Under the pieces are notes generated by a model that did not search any database, had not been told where the DNA came from, and worked only from the letters and a program-made list of their open reading frames with translations. A stretch of DNA of 64,000 nt, from the NCBI GenBank assembly GCA_017792465.1, contig CP051234.1, positions 3,752,501 through 3,816,500 of the forward strand. The letters are read 5' to 3'. How positions within the stretch are numbered: position 1 is the first letter of the stretch; each line of letters begins with the position of its first letter. Source of the DNA: Filomicrobium sp. (GTDB lineage: Bacteria > Pseudomonadota > Alphaproteobacteria > Rhizobiales > Hyphomicrobiaceae). Shown in pieces: positions 16,958 through 26,552 of this stretch. A program made the position numbers and the translations under genes.

Positions 16958-19024
16958 ATGAAAACGCGTCAGGCAGTCGGAACAATCGCAGCCGTTGCGG
17001 TCGTTCTTGGCGTAGCGCCAGCTCAGGGGCAAGATGTCGTTCAGCTCCAAGGCATCGTGATTGAGGGAGAGCGCACGGAACGGTTGTTTGAAGATACCGC
17101 AACCAGCGTATTTCTAGCGACTGCTGAGGATTTGGAAACTCTCCCCGCAGTTCAATCGACGAACGACGTCCTGAAGCGTGTCCCCAATCTGTCGAGCCAG
17201 GGAAACTCGACCAATTCGGCTCCGGCTATTCGCGGCATCGATGGAACCGGTCCGAGCTCCGGCACTGACGCGTTTCTGGGCGGCACGCGCCCGCGGCTCA
17301 ACTACACAGTCGATGGGCGCACGCTCTCCTTCAACGAGGCCGTCTTTATCGATGGCAGCCTCTGGGATGCTCAGCAGGTCGAAGTCTACCGTGGTCCGCA
17401 AAGTACGCTGCAGGGGCGCAATTCGATTGCCGGCGTCATTGCGGTCAAGACGGCTGACCCCACCTTCGAATGGGAAGGCAAGGCGCGGCTGATGGGAGGC
17501 AACTTCCGAAATCGCCAGTTCGCAGCTGCATTGGGTGGACCGATCGTCGAGGACATCTTGGCTGTGCGGTTCTCGGCAGAGTTTCGCGGAGATCAATCGT
17601 TCGTCGACTACGAGTCCTACGATTCAATATCCGATCCCGAAGACAGCCGCTTTTTGAACCTGCGCGGCAAGGTTCTGTTTCAGCCGACCGGAAGCAAAGA
17701 CTTCCAGAGCTTGCTGACGGTCACGCACACCGACGCTTATGCACCGCAGGCGGACACAGTCGTGCGTCCGTTCGACAAAGATGTCGCTCCAGCAAACCTT
17801 GCCAGAATGCCGCGCTTTCAGACGAAGGCGACAGGTGGAATTCTTGATACCAATTGGAAGGTTGCCGACGGAGTCAAGCTATCGGCACTCGCGACCGCCA
17901 CGGACATTCAAGTCGATCGGTTTGCTCCGGCAGGGCTTGGTGGCGCCGATATTGACGCAACTGAATATTCGGCCGAGCCGCGGATCAAGATCGGCGACCG
18001 CAACGATATGGTGTCAGGCTTTGCCGCAGCTTACGTTTTCAGTGCGAGCCAGGACGAAGCACTGGATTTCGGGAACGGCGGCGCCTTCACCGACGATACG
18101 CTCACGCGCGCCGTGTTTGGCGAGATCAATTTCAGGCCTACCAGAAAACTGAATTTGAACTTCGGCGCCAGATATGAGGAAGAAGATCGCGATCGCGTTG
18201 GCACACTGGCTACGCCCGGTCCGACCCTAAGCATCGACTACCACGAGACATTCAAGGCCTTCATGCCGCGGGCAACGGTGTCCTACGATCTGACCGATCA
18301 ACTTACTGTCGGCACAACGGCGGCACGTGGTTACAACGCAGGTGGAGCGGGTATTCCCTTCTTCTATCCCTTCACGCATTACGAATTCGATGAGGAGACG
18401 GTCAACTCGTACGAAGGCTTCGTTCGAACCAAACTGTTTGGTGACCGCGTCAAAGTCCGCGCCAATGTCTTTTACAATGACTACACCGATCTGCAGGTCG
18501 CCTTGCAGCAGGGTGATACGGCTATCTATGTCGTTGAAAACATCGACAAGGTCACGACCTATGGTGCTGAGTTTGAAGCCAAGATCAAAGCTCACGAGCG
18601 GCTCGACTTGTTCTTCGGGCTAGGCTTGTTGAAATCCCGGATCGATGAATATAGCGGTGTCGAAACGACCCCGGCGGCTCTGGAAGGTAATGAATTGGCG
18701 CGTGCGCCTGCCTTCTCCTTGACGGGTGGCTTCGTGTTACGCCCGATCGACCGGTTGAGTGTCTCGGTCGATGGTCGCTACTCGGACACCTATTATTCCG
18801 ATGCGTTCAATCGGGCGCGCGGAAAGGTCGATCCTTATTTCATCGCGAATGCAGAGATTGGTTACGAAATCGATCCGGCAGCCCGTCTGTTCGTTTCCGC
18901 GACCAACCTGTTTGACTCGCGCGATATGACCTCGATCCTCTTCTTCCAAGACCCTCCTACGACGGACGCTGGAAGCGTGACCCAACCTAGACGGATCATG
19001 GCCGGGATTGATTTCAAGTTTTGA
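16958..19024 (+). CDS. TonB-dependent outer-membrane receptor (first)
   Basis: A 688-residue outer-membrane receptor, probably for a ferric siderophore. The signal peptide ends near AQGQ. A TonB-box-like LQGIVIEGE follows, then the plug domain (residues about 45-160: TNDVLKRVPNLSSQGNS, VEVYRGPQSTLQGRNSIAGVIAVKT) and a 22-stranded-barrel region ending in the terminal aromatic FKF. ATG 16958 has GAAGAGG upstream; the longer frame from 16808 is not supported. It overlaps the MFS gene at its 3' end and is divergent from an AraC regulator. The substrate cannot be read from the sequence. Confidence 0.93.
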   Translation: MKTRQAVGTIAAVAVVLGVAPAQGQDVVQLQGIVIEGERTERLFEDTATSVFLATAEDLETLPAVQSTNDVLKRVPNLSSQGNSTNSAPAIRGIDGTGPSSGTDAFLGGTRPRLNYTVDGRTLSFNEAVFIDGSLWDAQQVEVYRGPQSTLQGRNSIAGVIAVKTADPTFEWEGKARLMGGNFRNRQFAAALGGPIVEDILAVRFSAEFRGDQSFVDYESYDSISDPEDSRFLNLRGKVLFQPTGSKDFQSLLTVTHTDAYAPQADTVVRPFDKDVAPANLARMPRFQTKATGGILDTNWKVADGVKLSALATATDIQVDRFAPAGLGGADIDATEYSAEPRIKIGDRNDMVSGFAAAYVFSASQDEALDFGNGGAFTDDTLTRAVFGEINFRPTRKLNLNFGARYEEEDRDRVGTLATPGPTLSIDYHETFKAFMPRATVSYDLTDQLTVGTTAARGYNAGGAGIPFFYPFTHYEFDEETVNSYEGFVRTKLFGDRVKVRANVFYNDYTDLQVALQQGDTAIYVVENIDKVTTYGAEFEAKIKAHERLDLFFGLGLLKSRIDEYSGVETTPAALEGNELARAPAFSLTGGFVLRPIDRLSVSVDGRYSDTYYSDAFNRARGKVDPYFIANAEIGYEIDPAARLFVSATNLFDSRDMTSILFFQDPPTTDAGSVTQPRRIMAGIDFKF

Positions 19025-20286
19025 CCTCACAGGTGAAGAAAATCAGCAAGTCAGCGACGCTCGATCTGTTGAAGGTCGATGACCAGTGGTGGACTCTGTT
19101 GGCAATGGGTTCGCTTTATATCGGCTTTGGATTGGCTGGCGGCGTGATCCAAGGCGCGCTGCCTCCCATTTTGCGGGCGGCAGGCTACAGCATTGGTGAT
19201 GTCGGCTGGCTGTTCGCGCTCTATCTGCCGTTCGGGCTGACTTTCCTTTGGGCGTCCTATGTCGATCGGTTTTCGATGCCGTTTCTTGGCAAGCGGACCG
19301 GTTGGATCATCGCGATGCAATCGATTGCGGCATTGGCGCTCTTTGCCGTTGCCAATGGGGAAGGTCTTTCGGCGGGGACATTGTTTGCGCTTGGACTCGT
19401 GTCGGTCGTTTTTCTCGCCACGATGGATGTCGCACTTGATGCCCTTGCAGTTGAGCAGATTTCACCGGCTTGGCGCCCAAAAGCGGCGGCGACCAAGCTC
19501 GCGGCTCTGGGAATAGGCGGCATCATCGGCGGCGGGCTTTTTGTGCCGCTCTTCGATTGGCTTGGCTGGCGCGATGCTTTCATGTTTCTCGGGTTTGCAA
19601 TGTTGGTCATCGCGTTGCCGATCCTCAGCCTTGTCAAAAAAGATCGCGAAATCGAGCAGCAGAAAAGCGCGGCCGCCGCGCATGTCATCAAGGAGGCGAG
19701 ACCAAGTCTTCTGAGTATGCTTCGGGATCGGCAATTGCTCTACCGTTTGCTTGTCCTGACATTCGCGTGCTGCGTCATTTTCCCGTTGGCCGGGCTGAAT
19801 AGAATAATGCTGGTCGATATCGGCGTGCCGCTTGAGCGGATCGGGTGGATTGTGGGAACGCTTGGCCCCATCGCGATGATGGTGGCGGCCGTCGTTTCTG
19901 TGCCGCTCATGGAAAGATGCGGGCTGCTCAGGGCGCTTTATGTGTTCGCAGGGGTTTGCCTGATTGCGTTGTTGGCTTTGCTGGCTGGCAATATTGGGCG
20001 GATGGAATTGATCGCAATTGCGGGGGCGACAATTCTGACGGGCGCGGTGAGCGGCATGTTCGTCGCGATGGTTACCAAGATCATCGGTTGGGCAGACGGC
20101 GATCAGCCCGCGACGGACTACGCGGCCTATTACGGTATCAGTCGTATCACCAGCACGTTGGCGATGATCGCGGCGGCTCAATTCATCTCACTCATCGGGT
20201 GGCCGGCATTCTACCTCCTGGGCGCCATTTCCATACCGTTTGTGGTTCTGGTTCTTCGGAACGCTTTAACTGAGGGCGCAGCATGA
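19021..20286 (+). CDS. MFS transporter, siderophore-permease-like
   Basis: A 421-residue major facilitator with about 12 membrane segments, starting LLAMGSLYIGFGLAGGVIQG and showing the AmpG/RhtX/FptX-like ALPPILRAAGYSIGDVGWLF. RhtX/FptX-type permeases carry siderophores over the inner membrane in place of an ABC system, and the gene is directly coupled to a TonB receptor, so that role is inferred. The start is uncertain: TTG 19021 overlaps the receptor stop, and GTG 19033 is an alternative; neither has a strong ribosome site. The 3' end overlaps the next gene by 4 bases. Confidence 0.82.
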   Translation: MTSQVKKISKSATLDLLKVDDQWWTLLAMGSLYIGFGLAGGVIQGALPPILRAAGYSIGDVGWLFALYLPFGLTFLWASYVDRFSMPFLGKRTGWIIAMQSIAALALFAVANGEGLSAGTLFALGLVSVVFLATMDVALDALAVEQISPAWRPKAAATKLAALGIGGIIGGGLFVPLFDWLGWRDAFMFLGFAMLVIALPILSLVKKDREIEQQKSAAAAHVIKEARPSLLSMLRDRQLLYRLLVLTFACCVIFPLAGLNRIMLVDIGVPLERIGWIVGTLGPIAMMVAAVVSVPLMERCGLLRALYVFAGVCLIALLALLAGNIGRMELIAIAGATILTGAVSGMFVAMVTKIIGWADGDQPATDYAAYYGISRITSTLAMIAAAQFISLIGWPAFYLLGAISIPFVVLVLRNALTEGAA

Positions 20287-20741
20287 GGGATATCGTCAAG
20301 CCGGAAGGATGGAGGGGAAAGTGCGTTCCAGACACGGCGTTTTTTGATCTGTCGCATTGGCCCATTGTGATGGCGCGCTTTCCCGAGCTTGCTGAAGAGA
20401 ACCGAGTTGCACGTCTCTTGGATGGGTTGGACAGCATCCTCGATGAGGAACGCCCCTACGTCGTTATCTGGCAGATTGCGACCCATGACCACGACGACGA
20501 GCCGCATGAAGACGAGAAGATTTCCAACCAGTGGATTAAGCGGCGCAAGGCGGATTTAAACAAGTTTTGTCGCGGATACGTTTACGTCGTGAGTGATCCG
20601 GCGTTTCGCGAGGAATTTGAAGAGCATTTGGACGTTGTGCGTGATCGGTTGTTCGTCTTTCCAATGGAGATCGCCCAACAGCAAAGCGATGCATTCGAAT
20701 TGGCGCGCAGGATGCTCGGTAAGCAAGAGGCCAATGTCTAG
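20283..20741 (+). CDS. Unknown 152-residue protein of the siderophore operon
   Basis: Soluble, without signal peptide or membrane segment, and translationally coupled to the MFS gene (ATGA). Visible features are SHWPIVMARFPEL near residues 24-36, an acidic His/Asp-rich stretch HDHDDEPHEDE near 68-78 that could bind metal, and NKFCRGYVYVV near 92-102. The alternation loosely recalls SpoIIAA/STAS-like proteins, but that is a guess. Its location suggests a cytoplasmic role in iron-siderophore handling or signalling. Confidence 0.7.
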   Translation: MRDIVKPEGWRGKCVPDTAFFDLSHWPIVMARFPELAEENRVARLLDGLDSILDEERPYVVIWQIATHDHDDEPHEDEKISNQWIKRRKADLNKFCRGYVYVVSDPAFREEFEEHLDVVRDRLFVFPMEIAQQQSDAFELARRMLGKQEANV

Positions 20742-20847
20742 GAGCGCAGAGCATCAAGAAAGCCGGCTGGTTTTCCTTGAGCGGACCCTTAGTTATGGCT
20801 GTTTTTCGGGAGTTTTGACGCGTCACGGCCGGCGCGGGTTGAGACAA

Positions 20848-21867
20848 TCACTCTGCTAGTTTCGCCGCGATCACCTGGCTTGGATTGACATGAAACAGCC
20901 GCTTGAACGCGGTCGAGAAGTTTGCAGCACTATTATAGCCGGCGATGTGGGCGGCTTGAGTGATCGTCGCTTCGCCTTGCTCCAAGAGCTTTTTGGCGTT
21001 TTCCAGCTGGCGGCGTCTGACGTAGCCAAGGAGACTCATCCCGTGATTGTTACGGATCAGTCGCCGCAAGGAGTTTTCGCTGGTGCCGATGTGTTTTGCG
21101 ATGTCCGCACTTGTCACGGCTTCGCCGTTCAAGGTGTCGACGTAGTCGTCGAGCGCCTGAAGCTTTTGCAGATCCGAGGGCCGCTTGGCGCGCTTGGGGA
21201 TGGCGTTGGGTTCGCGCAACAAATTGCGTATGGCCTCTTCGACCAGCACCAATGCCCGGCTCTCCATAAACAGCCGATTTGCAATCGAGGATTTCGGCGG
21301 AGCTCTTAATATCTGTTCGCAGGCCAATACAACCTCCGAACTGGGGAGCCACGTGCGGACCGCCAAGTGGCACTTCACGAATTCTTCGACTTCGTTCCAG
21401 TTGGTCCCATCGAAGTACCCTGAATCTTTGAGCCAGTCCTGAGTGAAGGACACGGTTACTTTCCGTAAATGACCGCCTTTTGTCGCCTTACGCACGAACA
21501 GGTCTTTGCGCGGTTGCGACAGCAGGACGGCAATTGGTTCCCAGGACAAACCCTTCGAGCGCGGCATCGGGATTGCCAGACCGCCGATGCTTGCGTCGAC
21601 GTGACCGCTCAAGAACACCTTTACGCCGATGTGCGGAGGGCATTCCGCAGCGATTGTCGAATCCTCCAGATCGGTGGTCTCTGAGAAGTGAATATAAAGA
21701 CCCTGCCGCAACTGCACGATGGCATTTCGGCCGCGCATCAGCTGGCAGTTCTCATCGCCATTGGGCAGCAGCGGATTGTAACTAAAACGGCGAGCCTGAC
21801 GCCGGTAATCACTCACCGTTACGACGTCCGCTATCTCGTCATTCTTATCGTGTTTGACGGATTTCAT
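20848..21867 (-). CDS. AraC-family transcriptional regulator (second)
   Basis: A 339-residue PchR-like regulator. The C-terminal AraC domain is clear (about residues 245-335: TSADIAKHIGTSENSLRRLIRNNHG, then HIAGYNSAANFSTAFKRLFHVNPSQ). The N-terminal part contains the PchR-type segment around ECPPHIGVKVFLSGHVDASIGG and RKVTVSFTQDWL. It is divergent from the second TonB receptor (232-base gap), which it probably controls. The ATG at 21867 has a poor ribosome site, so a later start such as the in-frame Met near residue 44 is possible. Confidence 0.85.
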   Translation of the reverse strand: MKSVKHDKNDEIADVVTVSDYRRQARRFSYNPLLPNGDENCQLMRGRNAIVQLRQGLYIHFSETTDLEDSTIAAECPPHIGVKVFLSGHVDASIGGLAIPMPRSKGLSWEPIAVLLSQPRKDLFVRKATKGGHLRKVTVSFTQDWLKDSGYFDGTNWNEVEEFVKCHLAVRTWLPSSEVVLACEQILRAPPKSSIANRLFMESRALVLVEEAIRNLLREPNAIPKRAKRPSDLQKLQALDDYVDTLNGEAVTSADIAKHIGTSENSLRRLIRNNHGMSLLGYVRRRQLENAKKLLEQGEATITQAAHIAGYNSAANFSTAFKRLFHVNPSQVIAAKLAE

Positions 21868-22099
21868 CGCAGGCGTGTCTCTTCCGAACTGTTGTACTCG
21901 GGCAACTTTCTGGCCGTGAAGACGGTCAAGCGCACATCCTGCAAATCAGATTGGTGATCCGGCAAAAGCGCGCCCGTTGTCGGTCCGGTGTCTTCTCGTC
22001 TACCAAAAGTATACGTTGTCGGTCAACAAAATGTCTATTTCTAGCGGGTTTGCCCGATGGGGTGGATCGATGCGGGATTTGAAGAACAGGAGCGTCGTT

Positions 22100-24295
22100 A
22101 TGCAGAGAGTCAGTCATCGACATGCAATCATGCTTGGCAGCGTCGGACAACGGTGCCTGGTTGGCGTGAGTGCAGTCGCACTCGCTGCGTTCTGGGTACC
22201 GGCGACGGCACAGGCGCAAAGCCCGCAGCAGCTGCCAGATATTTATATTGCTGGCGGTCAAGGGGGGGCTGCGCCGGCGAGCAATCAAGGCTCATCTGGC
22301 GATGGGGGCGCGGGAGGTGCCGGGGCTGGCGGAGATGGCGCGGGCGGGCCCAATGCAGAAGGGCGTGACGTAAACATCTCACGTGATGAGATAGAGCGTA
22401 GCGGAGCAACCAATGCTCAGACCCTTTTTGCAGGAGAGACTGCCGTCCGTGCGGGCGGAACAATGCCGTCGAGTACCAAAGTTTACGTTAATGGCATTGA
22501 AGAAACCAATCTCAATGTCCAAGTCGATGGCGCCCGGCAGCCGCAGCGTAGCGGGTTCCACCACAACAACAATTTCGTCGTCGATCCCGAAATTCTAGCA
22601 GGCGTTGCGGTTGATGCTGGTGTGACGGCGGCCGATGTCGGCCCTCACGCTCTCGGCGGGTCACTCCGGTACCGGACAGTTGATCCATTTGATCTATTAA
22701 AGCCCGGTCAAACATTGGGGGCTTTTGTAAAACTTTCTCACGATTTCAATTCCGAGACGTTCTCGAGATCCGGTGCTGTCTACGGACAGAAAAACGGATT
22801 CGAAGCGCTTTTCTATGGAAAATGGGCAGACGGTGACAATTACGAAGATGGTGATGGAAACGAAGTCATTGGTACCGATGTCGATTTGCAGGACTATCTA
22901 GGTAAGTTTGCCTTCGAAAGCCCAACGGGCCATCGTTTTGCCTTCAGCGGGCAGAAGACGGGGGATGAAGGCATTCGCCCGTTCCGGAATAACTACGCGG
23001 CCTCTTTCATTCCCGACCAGTTTTCTTTCCAGGAAATCGAGCGGCAGACCTATACGTTCAAGTACACGAATACGAGGCCGACCGCTTATTTCAATCCGGA
23101 GGTCTCATTCTATTACAACAAAAACTCTTGGAATCGGCCGCACCCTGATGACCCCTCTCCGTTCCCATTCCCTCTGACATGTGACCCTGGTGTTGTTTCC
23201 TTCTTTTGCGTTGCTTATGGCGACGCTCAGATCGAGTCGATCGGCGGGAAGGCGCAGAACACTTTTGAGGCTGGTCCAGGCAAGTTGACTGTCGGCGGTG
23301 ATTTCTACCGCGAAGAGTCCGAGGCCGACCACAAAGGGGGAAGCCAGATCCTCGGTGAGCGGGGTCGCGACATCGGCATATTCGCTCAATACCGTGCTGA
23401 ATTCTTCGATCGCCTCGATATTTCAGTTGGGAGTAGGTACGATTGGCACGAGTTCGAGGGCGCAGACGGCCAGAGTTTCGATACTTCTGGCGCCAGCCCA
23501 AACATTTCTGCGGATCTAGAGATCATCAAAGGGCTGACAGCGACTGCATCATACGGAAGGTCGTTTGGCGGCATCCCGCTGTCTGAAGTTATTCTGATAC
23601 GCAACGACAATGCGCCGTTTTTTGGTGCCGGGCCATTCCGGATCATACCAAAATATAGCGCTACGCTTGAAGAGCAATTTGGCGAGCAGGTGCGGGCTGG
23701 GCTCTCGTATGAACGGTCCGGTTTTAGGGCAGAAGGCTATTACTTCCACACCACGATCCACGATGCGATTGAATCTTCTGCTGATACACAAGATCAGGTT
23801 ATCGAAAACTTCGGGGACGTCGTCACCGAAGGGTATAATTTCGCGGTGAGTTACACGGCGGCCAATGCAAAAATCGCAGCCAAGTTCCAGCATACAGAAA
23901 CCGAAATTGGTGGTGATCCGATCTCCACCGCCAGCTGGTACTACGGAACGCCGCAAGGCGACATCCTCACGCTTTCGGGTCACTACAGATTTGCCGAATA
24001 TGGTGTGCTTCTCGGCTTTGTCTCTCAGTGGGCCTTTGACTATGACGGCTCTGCGGACGTTATTGCGGGATCTGGTGGTGACGCAAGAGCTCTTGGCGTT
24101 TTGGAGGGCTACGATGTTCACAACGTCTACGCGGAGTGGAACCCGACATTCGCTGAATCACTTACGTTGCGTCTCGATGTCTTGAACGTTTTCGATCAAC
24201 AGTATGTTGATCGTGCTTCGGCATTGGTTCCAGGAAATGACCCACTCTACTCTCCAGGGCGGACAGTCATTGCTTCGGGCAAGCTGACGTACTGA
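22100..24295 (+). CDS. TonB-dependent outer-membrane receptor (second) with Gly-rich linker
   Basis: A 731-residue receptor. A signal peptide ends AQAQ near residue 40 and a TonB-box-like LPDIYIAG follows. Then comes an unusual Gly/Ala-rich linker at about 52-88, before the plug (SRDEIERSGATNAQTLF, YVNGIEETNLNVQVDGARQ) and the barrel (ending SGKLTY). The plug with IEETNLNVQVDGARQ recalls the heme/copper-receptor-like branch. ATG 22100 was chosen for AGGAG 7 bases upstream; ATG 22070 is an alternative. The genes for a matching ABC importer follow directly, so substrate and permease are probably shared. Confidence 0.92.
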   Translation: MQRVSHRHAIMLGSVGQRCLVGVSAVALAAFWVPATAQAQSPQQLPDIYIAGGQGGAAPASNQGSSGDGGAGGAGAGGDGAGGPNAEGRDVNISRDEIERSGATNAQTLFAGETAVRAGGTMPSSTKVYVNGIEETNLNVQVDGARQPQRSGFHHNNNFVVDPEILAGVAVDAGVTAADVGPHALGGSLRYRTVDPFDLLKPGQTLGAFVKLSHDFNSETFSRSGAVYGQKNGFEALFYGKWADGDNYEDGDGNEVIGTDVDLQDYLGKFAFESPTGHRFAFSGQKTGDEGIRPFRNNYAASFIPDQFSFQEIERQTYTFKYTNTRPTAYFNPEVSFYYNKNSWNRPHPDDPSPFPFPLTCDPGVVSFFCVAYGDAQIESIGGKAQNTFEAGPGKLTVGGDFYREESEADHKGGSQILGERGRDIGIFAQYRAEFFDRLDISVGSRYDWHEFEGADGQSFDTSGASPNISADLEIIKGLTATASYGRSFGGIPLSEVILIRNDNAPFFGAGPFRIIPKYSATLEEQFGEQVRAGLSYERSGFRAEGYYFHTTIHDAIESSADTQDQVIENFGDVVTEGYNFAVSYTAANAKIAAKFQHTETEIGGDPISTASWYYGTPQGDILTLSGHYRFAEYGVLLGFVSQWAFDYDGSADVIAGSGGDARALGVLEGYDVHNVYAEWNPTFAESLTLRLDVLNVFDQQYVDRASALVPGNDPLYSPGRTVIASGKLTY

Positions 24296-24321
24296 TCTGA
24301 GCGCGACTACCATCGGCTTGG

Positions 24322-24355
24322 GGGCGACTGACAATGGTTGAATTGTCGGTCGCCC
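24322..24355 (+). terminator. Strong hairpin between receptor and importer genes
   Basis: GGGCGACTGACAAT (22-35 of this line, 24322-24335) pairs with ATTGTCGGTCGCCC (24342-24355), a 14-bp stem with one T-G wobble and a 6-base loop. It is followed by AGCTTTGTTTGG with no full T tract. It probably attenuates transcription or stabilises mRNA ends between the receptor and the ABC genes. Confidence 0.6.
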
Positions 24356-24374
24356 AGCTTTGTTTGGAGACACC

Positions 24375-25505
24375 ATGCGAAACTGGAATTCAATTTGGTT
24401 TTTGGCCGTCACCATTGCCGTCATGGCCGGAACTCTTTCGCCGGCCAATGCGGTGGACCTCACAGACTTGGCTGGTCGCAAGGTTACGCTTGAAAAGCCG
24501 GCGCAGCGCGTTGTTCTGGGGTCGTCGAACTATCTTGAGGCTTTGGCCATCGTCCTTCCGGAAGATCCTGTCGGTCGCATCGTCGGAGTGGCGAAAGGCC
24601 CGACCGGCAGTGATCCGGCGATCTTGAAACAGGTCAACGAAAAGTGGCCGGGCTTCCAGAAAATCCCGCAATTCGGCGGACGCGGGGCAGAGAGTGTCTC
24701 GGTCGAGAAGATCCTGACGCTCAAACCTGACGTCGCAATCTTCGGGATCGCCGATCACGGCCCCGGAGCGAAGGCAGCCGAACTTATCGGTCAGTTGCAA
24801 AAAGCCGGGATCAAAACGGTCTTTATTGATTTTCGGATGGATCCGCTGAAAAACACAGCGCGCTCCATTGAAATCCTTGGCAAAGTCTTTGGCAAGCAAG
24901 AGCGCGCCAAGGCCTTCGCCGACTACCACAATGCGGGACTGCAGCTCATCCGCGAGCGCGTGGCGAAACTCAAGACCCCGCCCCCGAAGGTGTTCTTACA
25001 GGCGCATGTCGGCCGCATGGCTTGTTGCGTTGGTATGGCGAGCGGTATGCTCGGGCCGATGGTCGGTTTAGCTGGCGGCAAGAACGTCTCGGCTGAGGTG
25101 TCGCCGGGGCCGGTGGGCCGCCATTCCATGGAATTTCTTATCAGTCAGCAAATCGATGTCTTCATTGGAACGGCCTCCGGCCAGCCTTTGGATTTTGAAA
25201 GCGGCAAAGCCATGATCGTTCTGGGCGGCGAGGTGTCTGAGGAACTGGCGCTGGCGTCTCTCAAGCGGGCAACAGCTGCGCCGGGGTTTCATGCCTTGCC
25301 CGCTTGGAAAAGAAAACGCATTCACGCCATCTGGCATAACTTTTACAATTCGCCATTCAACCTTTACGCGGCGCTGAAGTTTGCCAAGTGGATCCGGCCG
25401 GAGGCCTTTCAAGACATCGATGCCGAAGCAAAGCTCAAGGACCTCATAAAGACGTTCACGCCGTTTGAAATGCCCGGTACTTACGCCATCAGCCTTGGAC
25501 CATAG
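24375..25505 (+). CDS. ABC importer substrate-binding protein (FecB/BtuF-like)
   Basis: A 376-residue periplasmic binding protein of the helical-backbone class used for siderophores, heme or cobalamin. The signal peptide ends near ANA. The domain then opens with VDLTDLAGRKVTLEKPAQRVVL, typical of the family, and contains ILTLKPDVAIFG and the pattern up to GGKNVSAEV. A Met/Cys-rich RMACCVGMASGM stretch is unusual. ATG 24375 has GGAG 5 bases upstream. The next gene starts directly after the TAG. Confidence 0.88.
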   Translation: MRNWNSIWFLAVTIAVMAGTLSPANAVDLTDLAGRKVTLEKPAQRVVLGSSNYLEALAIVLPEDPVGRIVGVAKGPTGSDPAILKQVNEKWPGFQKIPQFGGRGAESVSVEKILTLKPDVAIFGIADHGPGAKAAELIGQLQKAGIKTVFIDFRMDPLKNTARSIEILGKVFGKQERAKAFADYHNAGLQLIRERVAKLKTPPPKVFLQAHVGRMACCVGMASGMLGPMVGLAGGKNVSAEVSPGPVGRHSMEFLISQQIDVFIGTASGQPLDFESGKAMIVLGGEVSEELALASLKRATAAPGFHALPAWKRKRIHAIWHNFYNSPFNLYAALKFAKWIRPEAFQDIDAEAKLKDLIKTFTPFEMPGTYAISLGP

Positions 25506-26552
25506 ATGACACCCGAACAGCTCCAAAGTCAGTATCGCGCAATCACACGCCGGCGTCGTCTCATGCTTGCCGGACTGTCGCTGCTGATGGTCGCGTCCTT
25601 TGCACTCGATCTTGCGACCGGACCTGCCGCTCTCGATTTCTCTCAGATCTTGATCGGGCTTGTTGCTCCCGATCAATTGGACCTTGGGATGCGGATCGTT
25701 CTTTGGGATGTGCGGCTGCCCGATACTTTGATGGCTCTTGCCGTCGGGGCTGCGCTAGGACTGGCCGGGACGGAGATCCAAACGATCCTCAACAACCCGC
25801 TTGCCAGCCCGTTTACGCTTGGGATCTCGTCGGCGGCGACGCTGGGTGCTGCGACGGCGATTGCACTCAATCTTGATGGTACGCTCTTTGGATATCCGCT
25901 CACCGTCCCGCTCGCTGCTTTTCTGTGCGCCGTCCTTTCGGGGTTCATGATCCTAGGCTTATCGAATGTGCTTGGGGGTAATGCGTCATCGATCGTTCTG
26001 TTTGGGATCGCGCTGTTGTTCTTCTGCGATGCCTTGACGGCGGTTCTGCAATTCGTGAGTTCGGATGAAGCGGTTCGCCAGATCGTCTTCTGGCGCCTTG
26101 GCGATCTCACGAAAGCGGGTTGGACGGAATTGACGATCGTTTCGCTGACCGTTTTCCTGATATTGCCGCTTGCCTTCCGCGCCAGTGCGGCGCTGACGAT
26201 GTTGCGCGGCGGAGAAGATCTGGCCGCCGGGGTCGGGCTGCCGCTGGCGTCCGTCCGCCGCTATGCGATTTTGCGGGTGAGCGTCCTTACGGCTGTCGCC
26301 GTGGCGTTCGTTGGCGCCATCAGTTTCATTGGCCTTGTCGGCCCCCACATTGCGCGGTTGCTACTCGGCGACAATCACCGCTTCTTGATTCCTGGGGCCG
26401 CTTTGACAGGCGGGGTTCTGCTGAGCCTCGCCTCGTTCGTATCGAAGATTGCAGTCCCCGGCATCATCGTCCCTGTCGGCATTGCGACTTCGCTCATCGG
26501 CGTGCCGTTCTTTATTGCGCTGATTTTTTCGCAGAGGCGGAGAATCGCATGA
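25506..26552 (+). CDS. ABC importer permease (FecCD/BtuC family)
   Basis: A 348-residue permease with about 10 membrane segments. It contains family signatures WDVRLPDTLMALAVGAALGLAG, NNPLASPFTLGISSAATLGA, and VGLVGPHIARLLLGDNHRF (the EAA-like coupling region toward the ATPase) near residues 275-295. The ATG abuts the stop of the binding-protein gene and the gene overlaps the ATPase gene by 4 bases (ATGA). It moves iron-siderophore, heme or B12-like ligands across the inner membrane. Confidence 0.93.
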   Translation: MTPEQLQSQYRAITRRRRLMLAGLSLLMVASFALDLATGPAALDFSQILIGLVAPDQLDLGMRIVLWDVRLPDTLMALAVGAALGLAGTEIQTILNNPLASPFTLGISSAATLGAATAIALNLDGTLFGYPLTVPLAAFLCAVLSGFMILGLSNVLGGNASSIVLFGIALLFFCDALTAVLQFVSSDEAVRQIVFWRLGDLTKAGWTELTIVSLTVFLILPLAFRASAALTMLRGGEDLAAGVGLPLASVRRYAILRVSVLTAVAVAFVGAISFIGLVGPHIARLLLGDNHRFLIPGAALTGGVLLSLASFVSKIAVPGIIVPVGIATSLIGVPFFIALIFSQRRRIA

